64,000 nucleotides of DNA from Pseudomonas sp. GD03858 (GCF_029840925.1 NZ_JAOCDM010000002.1:62001-126000), one strand, 5' to 3'. Positions 9,121-18,904 are shown, counted from the stretch's first letter. The notes: generated by a model not told the origin, from the letters alone. Numbers and translations: made by a program.

Positions 9121-12100
9121 TCACCGGTTGAATGGAATGATGTCCTTGACCTGCTCGTAGGTAATCCGACCGTAGTTGACGCCAGGGCCTTTCTTCATGC
9201 GCTGGCTCGCGATCTTGAGATGGCCGCGCGTAAACGCGGTGGCGACATCCCCTTGATGATCGAAATGGAAATGCGCGACCCAAAGCTCGGTGCCTTTCCC
9301 CGAACCGTGGGGAGTGTTCAACCAGTGGATCATGTACTCGTCCATGGCCGAGCCATTGGCGATGACCGAGCGCGACCTGTAGGTGATTCTCAACCGGCCA
9401 TGCTCGAACAGGAATCGCAGGGCCTCGAGGTCTGGATAGGCGGTGCCCTTGTACAACTGGGTCAACCAGTTCTCTTTGTTGGTTTGCCATTGCGCGATAC
9501 GCGCCTCGATACGTTCTGTCTGCTCTCCCGCACGCTGCAGGGCGCTCCTGGCGTCCTCGAGTTGTTGCAGATGCCCGTTGACCAGTTCGATCAGCGCCTC
9601 GGACCCCGCATCGCCATCGAGGTAACCCCGCGCGATCGTCTCCACCCTCGCGCTATCGGCCAGCGCCTGGGTTTCCAGATGCCTGGCGATGTCGATCAGC
9701 TGCGCGCCTTTGCCGCCGCCAGCCGCAGCAGAGGCTGTGTCCGAGCTCGAGCTGGATTCAGTGTCCGACTCCGATTCAGCCTCACTCTCGGACACCGGTC
9801 TGGAGACGGCCTCCGTTCTGGAAACCGACCCCGATTCGGACCCGGATTCATCGCCAAGCGCGAGATCGGCAGCTCCTCCGGTCTGGACCCAATCCCCGTG
9901 TTCATTGGCTTCGAACTGCAACAGCACCCTGTTGCTCAACGGCTCGATCACCTGCAAGACCGTCGTACCGTCCTCTTGAACGACCTCGCTGGCGATGACC
10001 AGCATCTGTGCTCGGGTCCGCACGGCGCGGTAGCCGGTTTTCACTGGATAGGGCGAAATCTCGACCGCTACCGGCTCGCCCTCGGCTTGCGCCTGCGCCC
10101 GGAGCAAGTCCGCCGCCATGGCGTCCTTGAGCTCGTTCATGCGCGCCTTGTAGCGCCTGATCATTTCCGGGTCGTAGGTCTCGGTGTCTCTGTGCAGGAG
10201 TACATCGGCCTTCACGATTGCGTTGCCATATCGACGCCAGGCAGTCTGCAGGATCTCCAGGCGATCATCGATGCTCACATCGCTCATCAGCACATTGCGA
10301 TGCGCGGCACTGACGACACGCAAGGAGAGACCCGCCAGCTGTCTCGAGACACGTGCAAGCCTATGGACATCGGTGACCCTGGTGACATCGAGCGCCAGGT
10401 TGGCGTAGCCCAATGCAGCATGGAAGCGATAGTCGACATAGGTTTGCTGGCGTTGCTCGATCAGTTGCTCCCGGCTGAATGAGTTCTCCAGATAGCTGAC
10501 CTGCGCCTCCGGCGGCAGCTCGACGACCCGTTTGTCGATGAGCGCCAACGCACGGATCATGAGCTCTTCGTTTTCGACAGCTTCACGCAAAGCGCGTTGG
10601 TAGATTGGCCATTCGACCGCCAAGTCACTGTTCTCGGCAAATGCTCGCTCTCGCGCTTCACGCAACTCCGGAGACCTGTTGGCTTTGGTCAGAACGCTCA
10701 GCAACGTGAAACCTTCCCCCACCAGCAGCCTGAGAGAAACACCATACCGTTCGTCATGGTTGAGGAAGGGGACTTTTCCCTTCTTGGCTTTATCGAGCAG
10801 TGCCAGAAGATCGTCGTTGTGAACCATCATGGAATATCGAATGCCCTCCCGCTTCTGGGCGGTCTCGCGAATCGTCACAAGCTGACTTTTGACACTCGCT
10901 TCCAGCACCGCCATTCTCTTGTATGCGGTGCTGCCAGGCACATGCACTGCGGCCCTCTGGAGCTTGAGGTCGGCATTGTCTTTGTTCAGCGTCTCCTGCA
11001 TCTTGGAGATGTTGTCGTTCATCCCCCGGATCGTAGTGTTGCAAGCACTGATCTTCTTCAGGATCTCTTGCCCTTTGGCCTGATTTCTGCGCGTAGAGCT
11101 GGCAGCTCCCGCTGCGCGCCCCCGGCCCGAGCCCCCTCTGAGCCCCAGGTCGAGCTCCCAACCTTCACCGCCTGGACGCAACCAGGGGCCTTCCCGGCCA
11201 TCGGACGTCACGATTCGCGCGCTGCCCCAATCCACGCGCACTTCGTAGGGCCGTCCGTCGAGCGCCAGGTACAGGTGCCCATCCACCTTCACCAGTCCGC
11301 GCATCGGCCATTGCCGCTCGACCAATCGACCACTCAAGGAGATCGACGCCTCGTACGTCGCCAGCTGTGCCCGCAATGACGGTGTCAGAACGTTGAAGCG
11401 CTGCTCGTTCCAATCGCAGGCCTGCAAGGCCGCGCGGTCCTCCATCGCCTGCTCGGGGGCAGGCGCCTCTACGACGCGCACTGGCCGCGATGCCTGGACG
11501 TCAACGTCTTCACCGGACAAACCGGCCTGCTCCCCAAACACGGAGGCTGGAGCCTCCCAAGGCACCATACGCCGGGGCGGACCTTGCAGGGTGACGGAGT
11601 TGTCGTTGACGGCAAGCGTTGCCTGGCCATCCTTGGCCCCCTGCCCGTGAACCAGCAGCATGGCCAGGTTGTTGAGCACGTCGACCAGCGCGAGCGACTT
11701 CTGCGCATCGTCGCCGCTGGCCAACGCACGAAAATCATCCGGCAGGCTATGCACCAGCGCCGCCAGCCACGTCACGGCGGCCAGGGGACCTGGCAGCATG
11801 GGCGTGACCAGGTTGAACAACAGCCACCCCATCTGGTTGGCGATTGCCCAACGGCGCTGTGCGTTCGACACGGTCTGCCGCGAAGCCAACATCAGCAGCA
11901 TTTGACCCCGGGCCTGGTACATCCGCGCATCGAGATCGGCCAACCAGAATTTCGGCGTGGCCTTCGCCGGCTCACGCAGGCTCTCCAGATAGGTTGCCAC
12001 GTTATCGGTTTCCAAGGTCAGCAAGTGCATGATCGACTTCAGCGCATCATGCAGGTGCGGTCGGCTGAAACCACCGTTGTCATAGACCGAACGCACATCG

Positions 12101-13965
12101 TCAGGCAGCCAGTCCAAGACATTCTGCTGCAGTTCACCCGTCTCGCGCAGCTTCACCATCAAGGCATCCAGGCCGGCAAAGGGCAGGATCGCCTGGGTTT
12201 CGTACATGGGGCGGTACAGTATCCATTTGTCCAGCAGATTGAAGCGAATCACGAACATGCCCAAGACCTTGTCCGCTGACTTGGCGCCCGGTGCGCACTT
12301 GAAGGCCAATGGCGCGATGCTCAAGTACTCGGCGAAATCCCGGGTACTGCGACAGAAAGCCGCTACGACCTGCCAGCATTCCTCATCCAGGTGCCCTTCG
12401 ATCTTCGCCCGCAGTGCCTGGAACAACAATGCGCTGCGCCATTCGGTGGCAAACCGAGCGATTCGATCAGCCTGGCCGGCACTGTCATCGAGCAGGCGTC
12501 CGGCATAGGCCGGGTAGGTACCGCCGATGTCCGCGCCTGCCACCAATTGGTTCACGTAGGCTGGATTCATCCAACCATTGACGGCTTGGCCATCGGCCCG
12601 GCTTACGCCCGTCACCACTTCCAGCGCTTCGACCGACGGCTGGGTATACGCCAGTTCCGTCAGACTGAGGCGCCTTGCAGGCTTCAGGGCTGCTGGCAAC
12701 TCGACGTCCACCGCCGGATCGGGAACCGCCAGGGTGATCAGCAACTGGTCAGGGTCGTAAGGCGCCCGCTGGGGATGGTCGGCCTGCATCCGCTCGCTCA
12801 AGCGGCGCACGGTGTAGGCATGCAAAGTCTCTATACCGTCCAGCGAGGTGACGCCCTTGGAGAGCGCTTGGCGGGCGCCCTGCTCTTGCAACGCCATCTG
12901 GTATTCGAAGCGATCGGCACTGCTGGCCTGGCTTAGCCAGGCGGGTAGCTCGACCGTGGGCAGGTCAAGACTCGGCCCCACGGTTTCGGGAAGATCGCGC
13001 GATGGATCACTCCATATTTCGAAGCAGGCCTCTAGCGCGTGAATCGTGTCGGCCTGCCACAGCTTCAGCCGCTCGACGCGCTCCAGCGTGCACTGCAGCA
13101 ACAGCCTCGCCTGCCCGGAAAAGGGGTCTCCCTGCAGCAGGCTGCGCGACCATGACAGCGTGTCGAACCGGTAGCGGGCGGCGAGCGAGTTCCTCAAAGC
13201 CTCGGCGAACCCCAGGATATCGTCGAAGACTTGCACGCTTGCGGAAGGCTCGCACCACACCAGCAGACTGCCCTCTTCGGCCTCGCCGCTGATCAGCAGG
13301 TTCGGCAACAGCTCCCGGTACTCGCTGCCATCGACCGTCATGCAGCACTCGACAGCATGCACCTGCACCGTGCCGCTGTTCCCCATCAACACCCCATACA
13401 GCAACGTCTTGATCGGCTCGCTCAAGCCTTGGTGCTCGACATTGCGTGCCAGGGCTGCCTTGAGCATCTGCATCATCCAGTCGACACGCACGACGCCCAC
13501 GTCTGCCTCGCTGCCGTTCCAGAAACTGACCTGGGCCTGCTGGAACCGATCGACCAGGCCTGACAGCAGTTGGTCGAGGTCATCATTCAACTGGCTCAGG
13601 TGAAGATTGACCGCCGATGGCGACATGTCCCGGGTGATCACCTCGGCAGCACGAAAACGGTGTGGTGGATCGAGGCTCAGGTGATCATCGTCAGTCAGTG
13701 CAACCTGGCCCCCCACCAGAAACACCTCGAGCAAGTAATCGAGCAAGGGGGTGTAGCGGACCCATCCGGTCGCATCCCGCGCACGCATCAGGGTAAACCC
13801 TGCCAGGCTGTCGAGGTGCGGGTAGCTGCTGATGACCAGCGGATAGTGCCGGACAAGGATCTTGAAACACTCCCTGCCCAGTACCTGGCGCAGCGTGGGT
13901 CGATGGGCGAACTGTCGTGCGACAGCGTCCTTGAGGGTGAGTGAAGGTACCGTGATTGTAGCCAT
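9121..13965 (-). CDS. Giant dermonecrotic-toxin-like protein, paralogue 2
   Basis: A 1614-aa paralogue of the 4341-8870 product. The ATG at 13965 is chosen over one 33 nt further upstream because the N-termini of the pair then match (AVARQFAHRPTLRQVLG against AVVLQFAQRPSLRYVLS) and GGAG lies 7 nt before it. Shared blocks in order are DRFEYQ, TSLDG, DIGGTYPAY, APLAFK, and a hydrophobic stretch about 702-735 (GWLLFNLVTPMLPG). A coiled-coil region about 968-1055 follows. A Ser/Glu/Asp-rich linker (about 1368-1418) is unique to this copy. The conserved C-terminal domain has LWVAHFHFD and then FTRGHLK. Function is unknown; a secreted or injected toxin is an inference from family naming and modular layout. 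No partner or secretion gene is adjacent. Confidence 0.75.
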   Translation of the reverse strand: MATITVPSLTLKDAVARQFAHRPTLRQVLGRECFKILVRHYPLVISSYPHLDSLAGFTLMRARDATGWVRYTPLLDYLLEVFLVGGQVALTDDDHLSLDPPHRFRAAEVITRDMSPSAVNLHLSQLNDDLDQLLSGLVDRFQQAQVSFWNGSEADVGVVRVDWMMQMLKAALARNVEHQGLSEPIKTLLYGVLMGNSGTVQVHAVECCMTVDGSEYRELLPNLLISGEAEEGSLLVWCEPSASVQVFDDILGFAEALRNSLAARYRFDTLSWSRSLLQGDPFSGQARLLLQCTLERVERLKLWQADTIHALEACFEIWSDPSRDLPETVGPSLDLPTVELPAWLSQASSADRFEYQMALQEQGARQALSKGVTSLDGIETLHAYTVRRLSERMQADHPQRAPYDPDQLLITLAVPDPAVDVELPAALKPARRLSLTELAYTQPSVEALEVVTGVSRADGQAVNGWMNPAYVNQLVAGADIGGTYPAYAGRLLDDSAGQADRIARFATEWRSALLFQALRAKIEGHLDEECWQVVAAFCRSTRDFAEYLSIAPLAFKCAPGAKSADKVLGMFVIRFNLLDKWILYRPMYETQAILPFAGLDALMVKLRETGELQQNVLDWLPDDVRSVYDNGGFSRPHLHDALKSIMHLLTLETDNVATYLESLREPAKATPKFWLADLDARMYQARGQMLLMLASRQTVSNAQRRWAIANQMGWLLFNLVTPMLPGPLAAVTWLAALVHSLPDDFRALASGDDAQKSLALVDVLNNLAMLLVHGQGAKDGQATLAVNDNSVTLQGPPRRMVPWEAPASVFGEQAGLSGEDVDVQASRPVRVVEAPAPEQAMEDRAALQACDWNEQRFNVLTPSLRAQLATYEASISLSGRLVERQWPMRGLVKVDGHLYLALDGRPYEVRVDWGSARIVTSDGREGPWLRPGGEGWELDLGLRGGSGRGRAAGAASSTRRNQAKGQEILKKISACNTTIRGMNDNISKMQETLNKDNADLKLQRAAVHVPGSTAYKRMAVLEASVKSQLVTIRETAQKREGIRYSMMVHNDDLLALLDKAKKGKVPFLNHDERYGVSLRLLVGEGFTLLSVLTKANRSPELREARERAFAENSDLAVEWPIYQRALREAVENEELMIRALALIDKRVVELPPEAQVSYLENSFSREQLIEQRQQTYVDYRFHAALGYANLALDVTRVTDVHRLARVSRQLAGLSLRVVSAAHRNVLMSDVSIDDRLEILQTAWRRYGNAIVKADVLLHRDTETYDPEMIRRYKARMNELKDAMAADLLRAQAQAEGEPVAVEISPYPVKTGYRAVRTRAQMLVIASEVVQEDGTTVLQVIEPLSNRVLLQFEANEHGDWVQTGGAADLALGDESGSESGSVSRTEAVSRPVSESEAESESDTESSSSSDTASAAAGGGKGAQLIDIARHLETQALADSARVETIARGYLDGDAGSEALIELVNGHLQQLEDARSALQRAGEQTERIEARIAQWQTNKENWLTQLYKGTAYPDLEALRFLFEHGRLRITYRSRSVIANGSAMDEYMIHWLNTPHGSGKGTELWVAHFHFDHQGDVATAFTRGHLKIASQRMKKGPGVNYGRITYEQVKDIIPFNR

Positions 13966-14056
13966 GAGAGTACTCCGGTCGAGGATTCGGAGGACCACGC
14001 TAAGCCACGGCCAGCACAGCCAGGCGCTACTCTTGCAACACCATCGCCCACAACGA
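13966..14056 (-). promoter_or_regulatory. Upstream region of giant gene 2
   Basis: This is the counterpart of 8871-8960, with the same ACGCTAAGCC, GCGCTACTC and ACCATCG blocks at the same spacing. Between the blocks the two copies have diverged, as expected if only the blocks are selected. Promoter elements are not assigned. Confidence 0.45.
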
Positions 14057-14060
14057 CGAA

Positions 14061-14086
14061 GGGCCCGACGCTTGCGCGCCGGGCCC
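14061..14086 (-). terminator. Probable terminator of betT
   Basis: GGGCCCG (14061-14067) pairs with CGGGCCC (14080-14086). It lies about 20 nt beyond the betT stop codon. In the betT direction it is followed by TTCGTCGTTG, a modest T-rich tail. Termination efficiency cannot be judged by reading. Confidence 0.55.
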
Positions 14087-14106
14087 CTCGCTCATATCAG
14101 CCGTGA

Positions 14107-16110
14107 TCAGCTGTACACACGCCCCAGCAGCTGGCGGTGGCTTTCGAACTGATCGAGCACGTCACGCACGATCTGCTCGCGGGTGAAGCCCATCAGGTCG
14201 TATTCCTGGCTGCCATCGTGCAGGTACACCTCGGCACGGTAGAAGCGCTGGCGCACTTCCGGCTCGCCTTCGACCGGCGCCTCGCTCGGCGCGGCCAGGT
14301 AGCCGTCCAGGCTGGCTTCGTAGACGAACGGGTTGCCCTCTTCCATCATCACCCGCAGGCCCATCATGTTGCGCGACTGGCCGACGCGGGTCTCGACCTC
14401 GAAGCCCAGGGTACGCAGCTGCTCGGCGGCCTCTTTCAGCGCCGGGCTGACCTGCTTGTCCATGAAGCGCTGGACCACGGCCTGGGTCGGTTGCAGCTCC
14501 AGCTGGCTCAGGCGCTCGCTGAAGCCACGACGACCACGGGCGGCCAGTTCGGCGCGCTCGCTCTCGACCGCGACGTCTTGCTTCATGGCTTTCATCAGGC
14601 CGAACATGAACAGCACCAGGACCACCGAGAACGGCAGGCCGGCCAGTACCACCATGGTCTGCATGGCTTCGAAGTTACCGGCGAACAGCAGGCCGATGGT
14701 GACCAGGGTGATGACCACCGACCAGAACACCACCATCCAGTGCGGGGCATCCTCGTCGACCTTGCCGCCTTTGCACGACAGGTTGGCCATCATCACCGCG
14801 CCGGAGTCGGCCGGGGTCAGGAACAGCACGAAGCCGACGAACACCGCCACACCGATGACGATCTTGGCGGCCGGGAAGAATTCCAGCAGCTGGTAGATCG
14901 ACATCGACGGCTGTTCGAGCGCGGTCTTGCCCAACTCCACGGCGCCCTGGTTGATCACCAGGTCCAGCGCAGTGTTGCCGAAGATCGACAGCCAGGCCAG
15001 GGTGAAGCCCAGCGGGATCAGCAACACGCCGCTGACCAGCTGGCGCACGGTACGGCCCTTGGAGATACGGGCGATGAACATGCCGACGAACGGGCCCCAG
15101 GAGATCCACCAGGCCCAGTAGAACACGGTCCACAGGCCCAGCCAGCGCTCGGACTTGTCGCTGTCGCCTTCATAGACGTAGAGGTCGAAGGTCTTGAGCA
15201 CGACACCGTTGAGGTAGTCGCCGACGTTCTGCACGAAGCCATTGAGCAGGTGCAGGGTGTTGCCGGCCAGCAGCACGAAGATCAGCAGGCCGCTGAACAG
15301 CAGGATGTTCAGGTTGGACAGGCGGCGGATGCCGTTCTCCACGCCGGACACGGCCGCCACGGTGGCCACGCCGGCCATGACCAGGATCACCACCAGCAGG
15401 TTGGTCTTGCTGTGATCCATGCCGAACAGGTATTCCAGACCGGACGCCACCTGCATCGAGCCGATGCCGAGGTTGGTCACCAGGCCCAGCAGGGTGACGA
15501 ACATGCCGAAGATGTCCACGGCATGGCCGGCGCCGCCCTTGACCCAACGCTCACCGACCAGCGGGTACAGCGCCGAGCGCAGTGCCAGCGGCTGGTTGTG
15601 ACGGTAGGCGAAGTAACCCACGGCAAGACCCACCAGGGCGTAGATCGCCCAGCCGTGCAGGCCCCAGTGCAGGAAGGTCAGCTGCAGGCCCTGGCGCGCG
15701 GCCTCGAGGCTGGCAGGCGTGCCTTCCGGCGGGTTGAAGTAATGGTCCAGCGGCTCGGAGGCGCCGAAGTACAACAGCGAGATACCGATGCCCGAGGAGA
15801 ACAGCATGCCGGCCCAGGCGCCGTAGCTGAAATCGGGGGTGTCGTCCTTGCCGCCAAGCTTGAGCTTGCCGAAGTCGGAGAAGGCCAGGTAGACGACGAA
15901 CAGCAGGTAACCGCAGATGACCAGCATGTAATACCAGCCGAAGGTACGGGTCAGCCATTTCTGGGCGACGCCCAGCACCTGGCCGGCGGTTTCGGGGACA
16001 GCGATCAGCAAGGCAGTCAGAACGAGGATCATCATCGCCGAGGTGAAGAACACCACGCGATTGACCCGTACCCGCTCGGCGGGAGGCTTTGTCAGGGAGG
16101 CAGAACTCAT
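14107..16110 (-). CDS. betT: High-affinity choline transporter BetT (BCCT family)
   Basis: A 667-aa inner-membrane protein that imports choline with protons. About 12 hydrophobic segments cover residues 20-510. BCCT signatures are seen: GIGISLLYFGASEP, the Trp-rich segment WTVFYWAWWISWGPFVGMF and FLTPADSGAVMM. A long cytoplasmic C-terminal tail (about 150 aa) is typical of the osmoregulated BetT type. It is divergent from betI across a 479-nt gap holding a BetI-type operator. Choline taken up feeds BetA and BetB encoded next door. Confidence 0.95.
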   Translation of the reverse strand: MSSASLTKPPAERVRVNRVVFFTSAMMILVLTALLIAVPETAGQVLGVAQKWLTRTFGWYYMLVICGYLLFVVYLAFSDFGKLKLGGKDDTPDFSYGAWAGMLFSSGIGISLLYFGASEPLDHYFNPPEGTPASLEAARQGLQLTFLHWGLHGWAIYALVGLAVGYFAYRHNQPLALRSALYPLVGERWVKGGAGHAVDIFGMFVTLLGLVTNLGIGSMQVASGLEYLFGMDHSKTNLLVVILVMAGVATVAAVSGVENGIRRLSNLNILLFSGLLIFVLLAGNTLHLLNGFVQNVGDYLNGVVLKTFDLYVYEGDSDKSERWLGLWTVFYWAWWISWGPFVGMFIARISKGRTVRQLVSGVLLIPLGFTLAWLSIFGNTALDLVINQGAVELGKTALEQPSMSIYQLLEFFPAAKIVIGVAVFVGFVLFLTPADSGAVMMANLSCKGGKVDEDAPHWMVVFWSVVITLVTIGLLFAGNFEAMQTMVVLAGLPFSVVLVLFMFGLMKAMKQDVAVESERAELAARGRRGFSERLSQLELQPTQAVVQRFMDKQVSPALKEAAEQLRTLGFEVETRVGQSRNMMGLRVMMEEGNPFVYEASLDGYLAAPSEAPVEGEPEVRQRFYRAEVYLHDGSQEYDLMGFTREQIVRDVLDQFESHRQLLGRVYS

Positions 16111-16589
16111 TGCACGAATGCTCCGGGCAGTGCGGCAGTGGAGGCTATACAGTTATTTCCCGCGCAATTGGTGCAATAGCCCTACTGCGCAAGGTGTTAT
16201 AAAAGGCACCTGGAAACCGTGATCCCGAATCGAAACGCTGCAAAAAAAACAGACCGGCCGCCTGTCGCCTTGCCACGCACTCAGCAGAAGGTGCGCGCAT
16301 TCGCCACAGACCACCTGGCCCGCTCCAAGGGCCGCCCGCGCAGTCCATGACCGCTCGGCAGAATCTGTCCTTTGCATCGCTCATGCCCGTCAACGCCTTG
16401 TATTCCGGGGGTTACACGATTTCCTGGGGTGTCGATTCGTGCCCTCTTGACCGCCTGAAAAACTGTCAATGGCACAAATTGTCGCAGAGCTTATTCTTTA
16501 TTGATTGAACGTTCAATCAAAACAAAATAGACTGGCCTTCGCCGAGGCAGCCGCTCGTCGTCTGTCCGCAGGCCTGAGGAGATAGCAAG
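16111..16589. promoter_or_regulatory. betT-betI divergent intergenic region
   Basis: 479 nt without a gene, holding the control elements for betT (leftward) and betIBA (rightward). The only strong signal is the palindrome at 16501-16520. The 16160-16210 part next to betT is comparatively AT-rich (ATAAAAGG, TATACAG) and may hold the betT promoter, but no unambiguous -35/-10 pair was found. No ORF in it looks real. Confidence 0.6.
16501..16520. promoter_or_regulatory. BetI operator (perfect 20-bp palindrome)
   Basis: TTGATTGAACGTTCAATCAA is a perfect dyad of 20 bp. It matches the BetI box known from E. coli and P. aeruginosa bet promoters, where choline releases the repressor. It lies 70 nt before betI, so it should cover the betIBA promoter and allow autoregulation. 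It could also act on divergent betT. Confidence 0.82.
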
Positions 16590-17246
16590 ATGCCCAAGGT
16601 CGGTATGCAACCCATCCGCCGCCAGCAGTTGATCGAAGCCACGTTGCAGGCGGTCGATCAGGTCGGACTGGGAGATGCCAGCATTGCGCTGATTGCCCGT
16701 TTGGCCGGCGTGTCGAACGGCATCATCAGTCACTACTTTCAGGACAAGAACGGCCTGATCGCAGCGACGATGCGCTACATCATGAACATGCTCAACGAGG
16801 GTGTGATCGCGCGTCGTCAGGCACTCACGGACGACAGCCCGCGTGCCCACCTGAAGGTGATCATCGAAGGCAACTTCGATGCGAGCCAGGTGAATGGCCC
16901 GGCAATGAAAACCTGGCTGGCCTTCTGGGCCTCCAGCATGCACCAGCCGTCTTTGCACAGGTTGCAGCGGATCAACGATCACCGCCTGTATTCCAACCTG
17001 TGCTGCCAGTTCCGCCGCGTCCTGCCGCTCTACCATGCGCGCAAGGCCGCCCGCGGGCTGGCGGCCCTGATCGACGGCCTGTGGCTGCGTGGCGCCCTGT
17101 CGGGAGATGCATTCGACACCGACCAGGCGATACGAATTGCTTACGAATACATGGATCTACAACTGGCTAAACAGCAGTCCCTGGGCACAACCGACCAGGC
17201 CTCTGAACAGCCGCGCGCAGCGACCAGCCAATCGGCAGGAGCGTGA
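16590..17246 (+). CDS. betI: Choline-responsive transcriptional repressor BetI (TetR family)
   Basis: A 218-aa regulator. The N-terminal helix-turn-helix (about residues 28-52, [18 protein letters not shown]) is the BetI type. The ligand domain carries the family motif [19 protein letters not shown]. It represses betIBA in the absence of choline by binding the palindrome at 16501. AGGAG lies about 10 nt before the start. The last 25 residues are a Gln/Ala/Ser-rich tail. It is the first gene of betIBA, with betB 38 nt downstream. Confidence 0.95.
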   Translation: MPKVGMQPIRRQQLIEATLQAVDQVGLGDASIALIARLAGVSNGIISHYFQDKNGLIAATMRYIMNMLNEGVIARRQALTDDSPRAHLKVIIEGNFDASQVNGPAMKTWLAFWASSMHQPSLHRLQRINDHRLYSNLCCQFRRVLPLYHARKAARGLAALIDGLWLRGALSGDAFDTDQAIRIAYEYMDLQLAKQQSLGTTDQASEQPRAATSQSAGA

Positions 17247-17284
17247 CGCGGCAGCCAACCACACACTGCACTTGCGAGGACACT

Positions 17285-18757
17285 ATGGCCCGTTTCGGAA
17301 CGCAAAAACTCTACATTGATGGCGCTTACGTCGACGCTGGCAGCGACGCCACCTTCGAAGCCATCAACCCGGCCACCGGCGAAGTCCTCGCCCACGTGCA
17401 GCGCGCCACCCAGGCTGACGTCGAGAAGGCTGTCGAGAGCGCCGAGCGCGGCCAGAAAATCTGGGCCGCGATGACCGCCATGCAGCGTTCGCGCATCCTG
17501 CGCCGCGCAGTCGACATCCTGCGCGAGCGCAACGACGAGCTGGCCATGCTGGAAACCCTGGACACCGGCAAGTCCTACTCCGAAACCCGTTACGTCGACA
17601 TCGTCACCGGCGCCGACGTGCTGGAATACTACGCAGGCCTGGTACCGGCCATCGAAGGCGAGCAGATCCCGCTGCGCGAATCGTCCTTCGTCTACACCCG
17701 CCGCGAGCCGCTGGGCGTGACCGTCGGTATCGGCGCCTGGAACTACCCGATCCAGATCGCCCTGTGGAAATCCGCCCCGGCCCTGGCCGCTGGCAACGCG
17801 ATGATCTTCAAGCCGTCGGAAGTCACCTCGCTGACCACCCTGAAACTGGCCGAGATCTTCACCGAAGCTGGCCTGCCGAACGGCGTGTTCAACGTCCTGA
17901 CCGGCAGCGGCCGCGAAGTCGGCACCTGGCTGACCGAGCACCCGCGCATCGAGAAAGTCTCCTTCACCGGCGGCACCACCACCGGCAAGAAAGTCATGGC
18001 CAGCGCCTCCAGCTCCTCGCTCAAGGAAGTGACCATGGAACTGGGCGGCAAGTCGCCGCTGATCATCTGCGACGACGCCGACCTGGACAAGGCCGCCGAC
18101 ATCGCCATGATGGCCAACTTCTACAGCTCCGGTCAGGTCTGCACCAACGGCACCCGCGTGTTCATCCCTGCTGCGATGAAAGCCGCCTTCGAAGCCAAGA
18201 TCGCCGAGCGCGTCGCCCGCATCCGTGCCGGCAACCCGGAAGACGAGAACACCAACTTCGGCCCGCTGGTCAGCTTCCAGCACATGGAAAGCGTGCTGTC
18301 GTACATCGCCAAGGGTAAAGAAGAAGGCGCCCGTGTGCTGTGCGGCGGTGAGCGCCTGCTGGACGGCGACTTCGCCAAGGGCGCGTTCGTGGCCCCGACC
18401 GTGTTCACCGACTGCAGCGACGACATGACCATCGTCAAGGAAGAGATCTTCGGCCCAGTGATGAGCATCCTCAGCTACGAGAGCGAGGAAGAAGTCATCC
18501 GCCGCGCCAACGACACCGAATACGGTCTGGCCGCTGGCGTGTGCACCAACGACATCAGCCGCGCCCACCGCATCATCCACAAGCTCGAAGCCGGTATCTG
18601 CTGGATCAACGCCTGGGGCGAGTCGCCGGCCGAAATGCCGGTTGGCGGCTACAAGCAGTCGGGCGTCGGCCGTGAGAACGGTGTCAGCTCGCTGGCTCAA
18701 TACACTCGCATCAAGTCGGTCCAGGTCGAGCTGGGCGGCTACAACTCGGTCTTCTAA
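17285..18757 (+). CDS. betB: Betaine aldehyde dehydrogenase
   Basis: A 490-aa NAD(P)+-dependent enzyme oxidising betaine aldehyde to glycine betaine. The ATG at 17285 is chosen: GAGGAC lies just before it and the protein then begins [13 protein letters not shown], as in the family. Seen: the cofactor motif [22 protein letters not shown], the catalytic glutamate in [10 protein letters not shown] and the catalytic cysteine in [10 protein letters not shown]. Length is normal. It is separated from betA by 147 nt that hold a heptad-array element. Confidence 0.97.
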   Translation: MARFGTQKLYIDGAYVDAGSDATFEAINPATGEVLAHVQRATQADVEKAVESAERGQKIWAAMTAMQRSRILRRAVDILRERNDELAMLETLDTGKSYSETRYVDIVTGADVLEYYAGLVPAIEGEQIPLRESSFVYTRREPLGVTVGIGAWNYPIQIALWKSAPALAAGNAMIFKPSEVTSLTTLKLAEIFTEAGLPNGVFNVLTGSGREVGTWLTEHPRIEKVSFTGGTTTGKKVMASASSSSLKEVTMELGGKSPLIICDDADLDKAADIAMMANFYSSGQVCTNGTRVFIPAAMKAAFEAKIAERVARIRAGNPEDENTNFGPLVSFQHMESVLSYIAKGKEEGARVLCGGERLLDGDFAKGAFVAPTVFTDCSDDMTIVKEEIFGPVMSILSYESEEEVIRRANDTEYGLAAGVCTNDISRAHRIIHKLEAGICWINAWGESPAEMPVGGYKQSGVGRENGVSSLAQYTRIKSVQVELGGYNSVF

Positions 18758-18762
18758 GGCCA

Positions 18763-18888
18763 GTTGCAAGCCCCAAGCTTCAAGCTGCAAGAAAGAGCCG
18801 GTCGGCGTCATGCCACCGGCCCTTGCAGGCCTCATCCATTCGCGAGCTTCGCACGACTGCTTTTTCTTGCAGCTTGAAGCTTGCCGCT
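18763..18888. repeat. Heptanucleotide-array inverted element, copy B
   Basis: The left arm GCAAGCCCCAAGCTTCAAGC (from 18767) continues to GCTGCAAGAAAGAGC. The right arm (18861-18888) is its inverted counterpart, TTCTTGCAGC then TTGAAGCTTGCCGCT. The end sequence GCTTGCCGCT is the same as in copy A. It sits inside the betIBA operon, between betB and betA, so an RNA hairpin could change relative levels or stability of the two halves of the message. Confidence 0.8.
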
Positions 18889-18904
18889 CAAATGGGAGTA
18901 ACCC

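Noticed and set aside
14137..16179. A 680-codon plus-strand frame over betT
   Set aside because: Antisense shadow of the BCCT transporter. Composition is His/Gln/Asp-rich, typical of a reversed membrane-protein frame, and no motif was found.
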